A stretch of 33,093 bases of DNA. It comes from UBA6263 sp049305865. GTDB taxonomy: Bacteria; Patescibacteriota; Gracilibacteria; Absconditabacterales; Absconditicoccaceae. This document shows, one piece after another, positions 8,726 to 20,096 of the stretch (its first letter is position 1; each line of letters starts with the position of its first letter). The stretch spans positions 1-33,093 of the forward strand of contig JBAQPP010000031.1 of NCBI GenBank assembly GCA_049305865.1, in the 5' to 3' direction. Under the pieces are notes generated by a model. That model had not been told where the DNA came from. It did no database searches and worked only from the letters and a program-made list of their open reading frames with translations. A program made the position numbers and the translations under genes.

Positions 8726-11700
8726 ATGTCAAAAACAACCTTAGATATACAATGAATGCACTGTTCCTCATGTTCAATGCTAATCGAACAATGATTAAAA
8801 GATACACCATGAGTCAAAACAGCTTCAGTCAATTTAGCAGCAGAAAAAGCATATATAGAATACGAAGATTCTAAAATAAATTTGGAAAAAATTCAGAAAG
8901 AAATTAAAAAAATATGATACCAATCTTTCGTTCCACAATTAGAAAATAATCAAGATACAGAATTTTCAAAAAGGAAAAGAGAAATAAATTACCGAAGAAA
9001 CAGGTTTTGATGAGCTTTTGTTTTAAGTATACCAATGATAATTTTTATGGTATATGATTTTATTTACTGATTACCATATTCCAATATTTTGATGCCAGTA
9101 TCAGCATTAGTATCTCTCATTTTAACAATACCGATCCAATTTATTTCATGAAAAGATTTCTACCTATGAGCTCGATCAGCGCTCAAAATGAAAACTGCAA
9201 ATATGTATTCTCTCATAGCAATATGAACACTAGTAGCATTTGTATTTAGTATTTACAACTATGTAAATTTCTATTTAGAGACAGGATCTATATTGTGATT
9301 AGACGGGATGAAAATTCCTAATATTTATTTTGAAGTGTGAGCATTATTGATAGTTTTTGTGTCATTATGAAAACTTCTTGAAGCAAAGGCTAAAGCCAAA
9401 ACATCTGAAGCTATTTCTAAACTTATGTGACTCACACCACCAAATGCCACAATCATAAAATGAAATCAAATAATCACAACACCAGTAAATGAAATACAGA
9501 TTTGAGATATTATAATTATCAAACCATGAGAAAAATTACCAGTAGATTGAATTTTAATTAAATGAAATTCAAGTATCGATGAATCTATGCTTACCTGAGA
9601 AAGCATACCTACAGAAAAAAATATTTGAGATAAAGTTTTTGCATGAACTTTAAATAAACACTGAAGTTTCCAATTTCAAGCAAAAAAAATCTGATCTGAA
9701 ACCATGTTAGCTGGTATTATTAAACTAATCCAAGATGCTCAATGATCCAAAGCCCCAATTCAATCATTTGCTGATAAGATTTCGAAATATTTTGTACCAA
9801 TAGTCATTTTATTGGCCACCATTACCTTTGTAGTTTGGTACTTTATATTAAATAAGAGCGTTGATACATCATTGTTATATTTTGCCGCTGTCATTGTAAT
9901 TGCATGTCCCTGTGCACTATGACTAGCAACACCTACAGCACTTATGGTATGAACATGACAATGAGCAAAATATGGCATACTTATAAAATGATGAGAACCA
10001 CTAGAAATTGCCTGCAAAATAGACACTATAGTTTTTGATAAGACATGAACACTTACAAAATGAAAACCAGAGCTCACAGATATAATCACAACAAATAATA
10101 ATAACAAAGATTTGATAATAAATATTGCACAATCTCTAGAAAAATATTCTGAACACCCACTAGCCGATGCAATATTACAATATAAATCAGATTTAGCTCT
10201 ATTGGATATAGAAAATTTTCTAGCAATTCCAGGAAAATGAGTACAATGATATATAGATTGAATAAAATATTTTTTGTGAACAAGAGATTTGATGAAACAA
10301 AATAATATACAGATTATCGACGAAGAAAAAATACAAGAACTAGAAAAACAAGGTAAAACAGTGATGTTGCTCTCAGATGATAAAGACTTAATATGAATGA
10401 TTGCCGTTGCTGATCAGATCAAAACAGACGCAACTAAAACAATTCAAAAACTCATAAATGAATGATTCGAAATCTATATGATTACTTGAGACAATACAAG
10501 AACAGCTCAAGCCATTGCGAATCAATTGGGTATTGAAAATATCTTAGCTCAAGTATTGCCTGGAGAAAAAGCAGCAAAGATAAAACAGCTACAATCTCAA
10601 TGAAAAACCGTAGCCATGGTTTGAGATGGTATAAATGACGCGCCTGCACTTACTCAGGCAGACTTATGAATTGCCATGTGAAGCTGAACCGATGTCGCTC
10701 TAGAATCAGGATGAATAATATTAATGAGAAATAATCTTGAAGATGTTATAAATGCAATTTCACTCAGCAAACAGACATTAAGCAAAATAAAACAAAACAT
10801 GATATTTGCATTTTTATACAATATATTATGAATACCTCTTGCCGCATGAGTATTTATAAATTTTTGACTTATGCTTAAACCAGAATTTGCAGGACTTGCT
10901 ATGGCTATGAGTTCTGTATCAGTAGTTACAAATTCTCTACTTCTAAAGTTTTTCAGACCCTGAAAAACAAATTTAATTTCCCAATTAGCACCCATTATAA
11001 TGACAATTATTTTTCTGTTTGCCTTCTGGGAATTTGGGCAAATTTCTATTTGATGATTTGGTAACAACACATTAATAAGTTCTAATATAACTATCAAAAT
11101 TCAAAATAACATTACAAATTTTCTATCAAACCAACAAAATAAAATCTGATTTACCACCACCTGAATACCCAAGATATTTATTGAAGCCAATCAATCCTTA
11201 GAGTGAGTACCTATATTAAAATGAACTTGAATAATAGATTTTAATCAACCGCAAATTATCTTGTGATATAACGAAGCTCTAATGATGAAAAATGAAAAAC
11301 TATTTAAAAATATATGAGATAGTTTAAAAGATTTTTTTGGAATCGAAAGTGTAGAAATTGTTTGAATTTTATCTCCTACTAATACATTCTTAGATGAAGT
11401 ACACATCATAAACAAAAAATGATTTGATTTATTAAATACAAATCAAAATCTTATGATTAAATGAACTAATTCTTGAATGGTTGAAATTTTTTATACTTTC
11501 GATGAAAATAGTATTCCTTTAAAATTTAAAGACAGCATTAATCCATATAAACCAATATATAATCTTAACAACAAACAATATTATACTATATATCTTTGAT
11601 ACGATGTCGCACAAGAAATGAAACAAGCAAAAGAATTTTCCAAAATATTTGACATAATAAATGAACAATGAAAAGATTTGGTAATAGCCTGACTATTCAA

Positions 11701-11758
11701 AAAAACGTATACACCACTAGATATGATGCATTTTATAACTAAAGAATCTAATAAGTAA
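8726..11758 (+). CDS. copA: Copper-exporting P1B-type ATPase with C-terminal extension
   Basis: This 1010-residue protein has an N-terminal HMA domain (IQGMHCSSCSML), TGES in the actuator domain, the ion-path IACPCALGLATPTALM (Cys394, Cys396), the phosphorylated Asp438 in DKTGTLTKG, the P1B-specific SEHPLADA, TGDN, and the GDGINDAPAL hinge near residue 633. These make it a Cu(I) exporter in the inner membrane. CopA proteins are usually ~720-840 residues; here the last membrane pair ends near residue 780 and about 225 further residues follow with no motif I recognise (GYNEALMMKNEKLFKNIGDS onward). The frame is continuous through the junction with TGA as Gly and ends in TAA, so the extension is genuine coding sequence. 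Confidence 0.95.
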
Positions 11759-11774
11759 AAATCTCACTAAAAAT

Positions 11775-11803
11775 TTGACAAATAAGGATTTATCATTTAT
11801 AAT
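11775..11803 (+). promoter_or_regulatory. Consensus sigma70 promoter for the three small membrane genes
   Basis: A perfect TTGACA (11775-11780) and a perfect TATAAT (11798-11803) are separated by 17 bp, 31 bases before the ATG at 11835. The genes downstream can therefore be expressed independently of the copper operon. Confidence 0.85.
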
Positions 11804-11834
11804 TAGATACGATTTAAGTCCTTATTTAAACAAA

Positions 11835-12101
11835 ATGAAAAACTACAAACCAAATCCTTTAGCTTCATGACTTGCATTAGCAACATTTCGATGAATATCT
11901 GTAATTTTTATGTGAATTTTTGGAAATCTTCGAGCACAATACGAAATATTTGTTAATATGATGTGACAATTTTATATAGGGTATTCAATATCTATATTAG
12001 GTATAATTATCTGATTTCTACGAGCTATTTTAGACTGATTCTGTAGTGCATTCATATTAGTATGGCTATATAATGTTATTTATAAATCTATTAAAAAATA
12101 G
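11835..12101 (+). CDS. Small membrane protein, 'bacteriophage holin'-like
   Basis: This 88-residue protein has two hydrophobic helices (ATFRGISVIFMGIFGNL; SISILGIIIGFLRAI) and ends ILDGFCSAFILVWLYNVIYK. The pattern of a Gly-rich second helix, 'G(F/W)...DGF' and a terminal 'WLYN' matches small proteins annotated 'bacteriophage holin' in many CPR and archaeal genomes, which are not known to be real holins. Function is unknown. It is the first gene behind the consensus promoter at 11775-11803 and is followed 21 bases later by the next small membrane gene. Seven or more glycines are TGA. Confidence 0.75.
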
Positions 12102-12122
12102 TTTTAAAATATAAAAACAAAA

Positions 12123-12341
12123 ATGAAAAAAATAAAAGATGACAGTTTTAATCAATCTCAAAATCTAGAACTTACACCATTGCAAGTAGCGCTTTTCGAA
12201 ATTTGCATGTTATCATGATGAGCATTGTTTACATTATATATACCATCATTTATTTTGTACATTGAACGGTTTTTATGGATTTTATTGATCATACCATGAA
12301 TATATATTTGTTATATCCATTTTAAACAAGCCAACAAATAA
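12123..12341 (+). CDS. Small membrane protein, paralogue of 12400-12630
   Basis: This 72-residue protein has a charged N-terminus, the motif TPLQVALFEICMLSGGALFT, and two membrane helices, the second being FLWILLIIPGIYICYIHF. It aligns end to end with the next gene (TxxQVAxFxxCxxSGGxLFTxY ... WIL..IPGxYxxYxxFK), so the pair is a tandem duplication. I do not recognise the family. The shared Cys upstream of Ser-Gly-Gly could bind metal, but nothing else supports that. Confidence 0.72.
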
Positions 12342-12399
12342 TTTTAACACAATCGTAATTTTCAATATAATTAAAAAAATTTATTCTATTCAAAACAAA

Positions 12400-12630
12400 A
12401 TGAGAAAAGAAAAACTTCATTTACTAAAAGACGTTACACTTACACGACGACAAGTAGCTATATTTAAATTATGCGTATTTTCATGATGAGTATTATTCAC
12501 TATTTATCTTCATGATTTTTTTGTAAATACAGAATGGTTGCGATGGATTTTGACTCTTATACCAGGCGTATATTTATGATATGTATATTTTAAACCGGCT
12601 CCCAAAGTTAATACAAAAAAGAGAAAATAA
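12400..12630 (+). CDS. Small membrane protein, paralogue of 12123-12341
   Basis: This 76-residue protein has the same layout as its upstream neighbour: TRRQVAIFKLCVFSGGVLFT, a short loop, WLRWILTLIPGVYLGYVYFK and a basic tail (KVNTKKRK). Both Gly codons of the SGG motif are TGA in both copies. It ends in TAA, 11 bases before a terminator hairpin, so it closes the transcript begun at the 11775 promoter. Function is unknown. Confidence 0.72.
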
Positions 12631-12641
12631 TACCACAAATT

Positions 12642-12690
12642 AACTGCAGACAACAAAATTTGAAAATATAAAGTTTGCAGTTTTTTTTGT
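12642..12690 (+). terminator. Intrinsic terminator after the small membrane genes
   Basis: AACTGCAGAC (12642-12651) pairs with GTTTGCAGTT (12673-12682) over 10 bp (one G-T pair) with a 21-base loop, followed by a run of T. The right arm and T-run are the beginning of a 51-bp unit that is then tandemly repeated. Confidence 0.8.
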
Positions 12691-12771
12691 ATAAAGATTA
12701 GATTATTAAACATTATAAAAAAAGTTTGCAGTTTTTTTTGTATAAAGATTAGATTATTAAACATTATAAAA
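12670..12771 (+). repeat. Perfect 51-bp tandem duplication
   Basis: Bases 12670-12720 and 12721-12771 are identical. The unit contains the right arm and T-tract of the terminator, so only the first copy can form the hairpin with the left arm at 12642. Identity without drift implies a recent slippage event or active conservation. Confidence 0.9.
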
Positions 12772-12806
12772 TAAGGCTAGAAAACATCTAAAAAGTACAC
12801 AAAAAT

Positions 12807-12835
12807 TTGACAAAATTATCAAGTTCAGATATAAT
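12807..12835 (+). promoter_or_regulatory. Consensus sigma70 promoter for the surface-protein cluster
   Basis: TTGACA (12807-12812), 17-bp spacer, TATAAT (12830-12835), both hexamers perfect, 34 bases before the ATG at 12870. With short gaps from 12870 to 20882 it may drive the whole surface module. Confidence 0.87.
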
Positions 12836-12869
12836 TTATATGTGAATTTTTTTTAGAAAAATTTAAGCC

Positions 12870-13934
12870 ATGAAAAAAAGCAAATTATTGTTCTTCTTCA
12901 TTATCGCAATCATAAGTTTTTTCTGTATTACAAACATCAGCAAATCAGACAATACAATGGTTTGATATTCTGATTCAAAATTTTTGTATTGATGAAATGA
13001 AATAGATACTGTAAACTTTGAGATATCTTGATGAGTACAGACTTGATTTGCAATCAAAATATATAACAAAGAAAATATAAGTATGACTTACTCTCTTTGA
13101 TCTGTTGACGCTCAGAGAACAAGTGATGTTTTAGATAAAAAGACATGTTTAAGTGAGGATGAAATATCACAATTTTGACAATACATTTCTTGAGATAAAT
13201 CTAGCAAAACCATAGTAGCTTGATGAAGTTGAATATGGAATCTAACCGCAGAATTTCCAAATTATTATAGTGGAATATTCAATTGATGTATCACATTTTA
13301 TCCAAGTATAGTATGAGGGACTACAGTTAATACATTACCACGCAGATGAAATTTTATTAACGTCACAGTTCATTCAGTTTGAAAAAGTATAATTATAAAA
13401 GCATTTCCTTCCAATCGTATAAATCAGTCTAATAACAATTTAAATTCATGAACAATAAAAATATACAATACAAACAAAATATTACAAAGAACAACAGAAA
13501 TATGATTGAATAACAACTGAACATGAATTTTATTCTCAGATATCGCACCATGAACATACTATGTTGTATTTAAATGACAATCTAATCTAGCATCATACCT
13601 AAGTTGAGTTATAATATCCTGATGAAATCAAACATTAGATTTTACTACATGATCAAATTTATATTGATCACAACAATTAAATTTATCACAGGATGACTGA
13701 TACAGATATCAGACTGCGGGAGACTTAAAAGCCGATGACTGAGCTTATGATTATTTTATCAATTGAAACGACATATCTATTATAACCGCCATGTGATTGA
13801 TAGATAATGGGATAGCAGTACTAGATCAAAGGAATCTAAATGGTGACACTGCAATCAATGCATCAGATATTGCAGTTATATGAATAAATTTCGAAAAGAC
13901 AGATCCTTATTTCAACAATACTTTTACTCGATAA
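12870..13934 (+). CDS. Secreted dockerin-like domain protein
   Basis: This 354-residue protein has a signal peptide (MKKSKLLFFFIIAIISFFCI). Its middle is beta-rich, including a carboxypeptidase-regulatory-like strand pattern (GTYYVVFKGQSNLASYLSGV). The C-terminal ~70 residues (about 281-350) contain two Ca-binding-loop-like repeats: DGAYDYFINGNDISIITAMG and DQRNLNGDTAINASDIAVIG, the D-x-N-G-D-x-x-I-N-x-x-D pattern of type I dockerins. Dockerins bind cohesins, and a cohesin-like membrane protein lies two genes downstream, so a surface complex is plausible. Many glycines are TGA, so standard translation would hide the protein. No catalytic domain was recognised. Confidence 0.8.
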
Positions 13935-13941
13935 CATCAAT

Positions 13942-15678
13942 ATGCGAAAACAATTTGCGAAAAACATATTAATAATAAACTGAATATTGATAATAATATG
14001 ATATTTTTCAAATGTTTTTGCTGCAAATCCAAGTTTTGATATATATCCAGGATCATGATCAAATCTAAAACTTCATTGTAGATATTTATTCAATGCAAAG
14101 TTAAATGCTTGATGACAAAGTTACAATTGATTTGATTATATGATAAATTTTAACTCTTGAGAAACTAATATAATACACAGTGCTGTTGATCCATTTTTTT
14201 CTAGTTCTCCAGCTTGATTTATAAAAAGTTGATATCTTTATAGATCTTATGGAGCAGCTACCACTGGTAGTGCTATAGATAGGAATCTTACTACATTTAT
14301 TTTCTATACTATAAGTAATATATGAAGTAGTATCCTAAACTTTACAAACTGTGATTGATGAACTATTGCTTTTGGTTCTGACACTACAGCTGACTGTGCG
14401 GTAGTAAATTGATACTCAGTATGATGATTGGATATTCTTACATGAATAAACGATGCTACATATAATTTTTCTACACTACCTTGTGTTCCAGATATAGATA
14501 ATCCTACAATATCAAACGTTTCTATTTCCAACTGATCGACACAAATTCCTAGTAATCAAAATATATTCATGCTTATAAATGATCGACAATGAAATCCTAC
14601 TTCTAACGTATCTTGACCAGCACCATTGGAAAATAACAAAAGAAGTCATTATCGATATTCATGACTAAATACAACACTATGAAATTATGTAGCGGCTCCT
14701 AGCTCAGTAGATAACCAAGAATGAATAAATAGCTGATCGATCAAAATAACTGTAACAGCACCAAGCTATCCATCATATTGAACCTATATATTGTCATGAT
14801 CTAGTTTAACAATAAGTGATTTTACATGAAACTGAAGTATAAATAAATTTACTTGGGATAGCGAAATTAGATGATACAATATATCATTTTCTCCACCTAG
14901 TCCATATCCAGTAGAGAAACAGATAAGCATAACCATAACAGCAAAAGATAAAGCAAACGAATTATGACAAACACATACATGAACATATTCATTTAGTTTC
15001 AACTCGCCTATAGCTCCAGTTATATCTATGCTATCTCCATCAACAACAACGTTTATTAGTCCTACTTTGAGTCAAATAAAATTTTATATAACAGATGATC
15101 GAGCTTGAATAAATACATGAAGTATAAAATTTACTATACCAGCAATATATTCTTGAGCAATATTACTCATGAGTGGTTATACATATTCATGAGATGATTT
15201 AACATTTGTACTATCATGATGATCTGCATGACTTTGAAGTTGATGAGATTATATAGTTTCGTTTGTTCCAAAACGAAATTTTCCAAGCAACACATGAATC
15301 TCAATAACATGATTATTTCTAGATCTTGCTTGAACCACAGGGTCAGCTAATTTTTCATTCTCTACTAGACCCGAATGTAGTTATTTTGGATGTTCAACAT
15401 TTTTATGAATAGATATAGATTGAATAACATCAAATTTCGATTGAAAGTTTTTGATAATAACATGAACAAATCCAGACTGACCATATCCATATTTTACGTG
15501 AATAAATAATGATATTTTGATGTGTTGACCAAATTTTACATGAACAAGTATTACATGAAACATACCACTAAACAATACAAATAGTCAATCAATATTATGA
15601 ATACATTATACATGAACACAATTATATATTACATGACTTGATATTATATTAAGCTGAAATATAGTTTTTATACAATAA
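13942..15678 (+). CDS. Secreted Ig-like repeat surface protein
   Basis: This 578-residue protein has an N-terminal signal segment (ILIINGILIIIGYFSNVFAA). The body is Ser/Thr/Gly/Asn-rich and beta-stranded, with at least two Ig-like units that begin with a proline-rich strand and contain DDRAGINTGSIKFT and later YSFSFNSP/FSFSTRPECS. The DxRAGxxxGSI and FSTRPxC motifs recur in the 1001-residue protein at 16396, so the two share domains. No SLH or anchoring domain is visible, and the C-terminus ends in beta-like sequence (LYITGLDIILSGNIVFIQ). It begins 7 bases after the dockerin gene. A role as cell-surface or secreted fibre component is inference. Confidence 0.78.
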
Positions 15679-15691
15679 TTTTATAGATCAG

Positions 15692-16417
15692 ATGAAAATC
15701 AAAATTCTAATATTATCTATATTATCATTTGTTGCGATATCCTCGTTTGTAAGTGCTTGAGAGATATCTCTAGAACCATCACATTGAAAATATTCTCCAT
15801 GATGTATGTTGTGAATAGATATTGTTATAGATCCAGAGTGAAAACAGATATCAGCTACAGATATAGTTGTAGAGAGTTCAATGAAATTTGTCAAATTTGA
15901 ACCTACACAAGTATTCCCATATTTTTTCCCACCAAAAATAATAGAAAACATAGTTCATATAGTATGATTTACATCATGACCGTCACAACGAGTAAGTAAA
16001 AAATGAGTTATATGAAAAATATTTTTTAAACCACAAAACAAATCTGATTTGGATTGAAGTATAAAATTTTATTTCAAAAAGAAATGAAATACTACAGACA
16101 CAAATCTAAGTATAAAATGATGAATAGACGTACTAGAAGATATACGAAATTGATTTTATACATTTGATGGTATTAGCTGTGATTATCCACAAGAAACCAC
16201 AATTCAAGAAGCTTCAAATATAAACTTTGATAATGCATTAAGACAGACAATTAAAAAAGTTGAAAAAGATTTTGATAAAACAAATAGAGAACACAAAGCT
16301 GCAGAACTACAAAAATCCCGAGAAGACAATAAAACTTACATAATATCAATATTTATTGTTGTATTTGTTTTAGCTACATATTTCAAAATCTCCAAATGAA
16401 GATCAAAGAAAAAATAA
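15692..16417 (+). CDS. Membrane-anchored cohesin-like domain protein
   Basis: This 241-residue protein has a signal peptide (MKIKILILSILSFVAISSFV). Residues ~24-150 form a beta domain with the strand order and spacing of cohesins: GCMLGIDIVIDPEGKQISAT, VVESSMKFVKFEP, then GVIGKIFFKP and GSIKFYFKKKGNTT. A charged helical stalk follows (about residues 175-210, KKVEKDFDKTNREHKAAELQ), then one transmembrane helix (YIISIFIVVFVLATYFKI, ~215-233) and a basic cytoplasmic tail. It is therefore tethered in the cytoplasmic membrane with the cohesin-like domain outside. A dockerin-like protein is encoded two genes upstream. It overlaps the next gene by 22 bases. The cohesin assignment is from pattern only. 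Confidence 0.7.
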
Positions 16418-19401
16418 GAAATGGATTAAAAAAGATTTTGATAATAACCACTTTGGTTATAACTTTGGGGTTGATACAAAAAATAAGTTGACAATATTAT
16501 TATTACGACTCATGAACAACGACATATCCTTATCAACAATGATGTAGTGAAGATTTATATGTTAGGATAAATAGTCAATGAAAATCTATAAGATGATGAC
16601 GTTTCCATCTTATTTTAAGTCCCATAGCTTTCAATTATTCTACATCTTCCAATCCAAATACATTGAGGACCAATTTATTCAATGCAAGTACAAGTACTTT
16701 TATAGATCGATCGGCAGCATGATCTCCTTCCTGGTCAAGTTGATGAACTACTATACTCCAAGTAGACCGTACAAATGTAACAACAGATTATAATTGAACA
16801 AATTGACTTTATTGAACTATAAAATTCGTACCATTATACAATGTTTCAACTTTTTATTGATCATTTGGAATGGAATATATTTCTTGATCATCAACCATTG
16901 AAACTACTTTAAGTCGTACTTGATGAATTGAATTAATCAATCCAATAGAACAGATATCGCGCCTTACTTGAACATATAATATCTTACAAGAACCGTGTAT
17001 TGCAGATACCAATAATCCTAGTATATCTATTTCAATCCCCACAAATTGATGAGATAAACAAAATAAATTAAGTTGAATATCTGTATCTTTAAACGAAGCT
17101 GCCTGAGTAAATTGACTATCAAATGTGCCTTATATATGGACATGATGAATTTGGACTTGAAACCCCTGATGAATTATACCAAATCAATACTGAATAAATT
17201 TAAATTCATTTAATATGGTTATAAGCTGAAATTCACAAACAAAAACATTTATCACAGGAAGTTTATGAATCATAGCAACATGAAATAACAAAACACGACA
17301 AGATAACAGTAGAAATTATAGTATTGCAATAGATCAATCACAGATTTTTGATTATTGAATAGAAAAAACTATCACAATAACAACAAATATCTCAGATCGT
17401 AAATGAAACGCAGCAAGTCAAAATATAATAACATTTAATAATCCAGTATGACCTCGATTACTATGATCCCCAAATCCAATCAATGGAGCTATATTCGTAA
17501 ATTTATCTGCACCCATAAATCTCTGAATACAAGATAATCGAGCTTGAGTAGATAGTTGATCAATAGTAGTCACTTTATCATGAATAAATTGAACAAATTA
17601 TTGACCATATATTTTCAGCTGAGGTAGTCTGAATCTGTCATGATTAGCATCTACTGCAAACGAACCGAATTATAATATAAATATAGTTCATCCTGATTTT
17701 CCTGCTTCATGAAACATAAGAGTCAGTATATATGCTGAAGATATGGAAAACAACATAGATACAATATCAGATTATAGTTTCTCTACTAGACCATCATGTA
17801 ATGAATTACAATGTTGTGATGTCACTATAATCACACACAGCCAACAGATACCATATAGTCAATATACTATCTACATATCATGACGAAATTCTCCAATATT
17901 TTATACATGAACAGATTGATCATGATACATAGACTGTAATTCACAGAATGTATGATTAAAAATATATAGTTGAGAAGATATCAATTCGTGACAAGCAACT
18001 GTATTATCTTCATACTATGATTGGAATCATCTTATCTTATCTTGAAGAAATTGAATAAAAGCTATCCTTTCTTGAAATACAATATATCTATCAATTATAA
18101 GTTTATTTTGATATAATACGACTTGAGCAATATTATTTACATGACAGGAATTGGAGACTTGAACATTAGTTTGATCAGAAGATTTGGATCTTACAATAGA
18201 CAATTCTTTTGATTCATGAATAGTAATGCAATCTACATGAAACATATTATCTCCTGAGGTTATAGAAGCATACTTACCTATCAATACAGTAATAATTCAA
18301 ACATGATCTGAATGTTTACCAACTATTTTACAACATCCAATATTGACTTGAAAAATTTATGCTGAATCATGATTGCCAGATCAGAATATCTATACAACAT
18401 TTAAAATCTGATTTATATGCTCATGATCAACAGCAAAATTTTATGATATGTCTTGAAATGTAAAAGAGATTGAAATAAGAATAAAAGATCCTAATTTGAC
18501 AACAAGTTGAATTACAAAAGTACGATATTCAAATGATCTAATCAATCGAAATGCAATGTGAACAGCAAATATAGTTAATGATATAGCAACATTCAAAACA
18601 ACGCATTTCACATATTTTGCTTTATGAAATGATAGACCTATTCGAGAACAACCGGAAGAAGAATGATGATGAGGATGAAGTACACCAAACACAAAAGACG
18701 ATTGTCCTGATTGAGATTATTCTGACAGTTATTATGACAGAGATTGTTGATCTTCACAAAGTCATGAAATAGTAAATTATTGTTGAGTATGAGAAACAAA
18801 ATATACATACGAACAAGTAGATGCATTCCAATACGCTTATTGATTATGAATCACTACTATGTGTCCTATAGAAAATGCTCGTTTAGATTGATATATACGT
18901 AGAAAAGAACTTGCAAAGATGATATCAGAATTTTCTATTAAAGTTATTTGATTATACCCTGATTTCTCCAAAACAGAATGTGATGATTATACAGATATTA
19001 GTAAAGAATCTAAAGAGTTACAATTTTACATGAAATTATCATGTAGATTATGACTGATGTGATTACACACAGATTGAATCACAGTCAAAGATAATTTTGA
19101 TCCAAACTACTACGTAGATAGAGCTCAATTTGGAACAATCATGTCAAGATTAATATTTTGAAGTAAGTATAACTGAAATATAGACAATCGATATATCGAT
19201 CATCTCAAATGATTAAAACAATATCAAATTATGAAATATATAAATGATCCTGCAATGAAAGAGTTAAGATGATACGTTATGATTATGATGCAACGCACCA
19301 ACGAAAGCTGAATCATCAAACAAATGCGTGCGGCTACAGACATGATCAATGGAGCAAATAACCTTTGGATAAATAATTTATATAAATCAGATTCAGAATA
19401 A
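16396..19401 (+). CDS. Large S-layer-homology (SLH) surface protein
   Basis: This 1001-residue protein has a hydrophobic signal/anchor segment (residues ~11-33). A long Ser/Thr/Gly-rich beta region follows with Ig-like units sharing DNRAGVDSGSI and YSFSTRPSC with the 578-residue protein. After an acidic Gly/Asp-rich linker (EQPEEEGGGGST, then DDCPDGDYSDSYYDRDC, near residue 750), residues ~790-945 resemble SLH repeats: AYGLGITTMCPIENARLDGY with RRKELAKMISEF, and LGLMGLHTDGITVKDNFDPN with DRAQFGTIMSRL. SLH domains bind cell-wall polymers. The start codon lies inside the cohesin gene, implying translational coupling. TGA density is among the highest in the window; no frameshift is needed over 3 kb. 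Confidence 0.85.
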
Positions 19402-19470
19402 ATTAATTTCTTATAGTATTTTTCAAAAAAAATCTTAGTATAAATATATATTTAATTCATAATATCAAAA

Positions 19471-20082
19471 ATGAGAAGAATCTGATTTTTATTGCTTTTA
19501 TTGTTGCTTTTAAATTGATGTTCTACAAAACAATCTAACAATAACACAAATACACAGATACAAACATGAACAAACAATCAAATAAATTTATCCGACTTCA
19601 ATACAGTAGAAAAACAAGCAATCAAAAGTTTAAAAGAAAAAAATATGGAGAGTTTGTCTCAAATAGTATGAATAGATTGAGTGATTTTTTCGCCATATAA
19701 TAATATAAATACATGACATAAAAAGATTTTTAAAGATAGTTTCAAAAATTTATTCTCAAACACACAGATTATCAATCGATGAGTTTATGATTGATCGTGA
19801 GAGCCGATAAATTTAAATTTTAAAGATTATTTCGATAAATTTATTTATGATGTAGACTTTTCAACTGCTCCAGAAAAAATTCTAAATAAAGTTGTACAAA
19901 GATGAAATATTATTAATAACATAGAAACTTTTTATCCCGGTTCACAAACAATAGAATATTATTTTTCATGATTTGATTCACAATATGAATGAATAGACCG
20001 AAAAAGCCTAACTTTAATCTTCAGTAAAACTTGAAACAATCGATATCTCATTTGAATATCACACTGACAACGAACAATTTAA
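19471..20082 (+). CDS. Putative lipoprotein
   Basis: This 203-residue protein has a lipobox: MRRIGFLLLLLLLLNGCSTK, with Cys17 as the lipidated residue and the preceding Gly encoded by TGA. The mature start is Asn/Thr/Gln-rich (a linker), then a soluble domain: DFNTVEKQAIKSLKEKNMES, FSPYNNINTGHKKIFKDSFK and a C-terminal RYLIGISHGQRTI. The general plan (charged helix, 'l..iv.p..Gv.fSPY', C-terminal W/YxI.GI.hg.wTI) resembles small CPR lipoproteins of unknown function. It lies between the SLH gene and the patatin gene. Confidence 0.78.
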
Positions 20083-20096
20083 AAATACAACAACAC

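Noticed and set aside
10654..11097. 147-codon minus-strand frame opposite copA
   Set aside because: It lies opposite the GDGINDAP and C-terminal membrane region of CopA and has no family features; an antisense artefact.
12670..12771. CRISPR array
   Set aside because: Only two copies, directly adjacent with no spacer, and no cas gene nearby.
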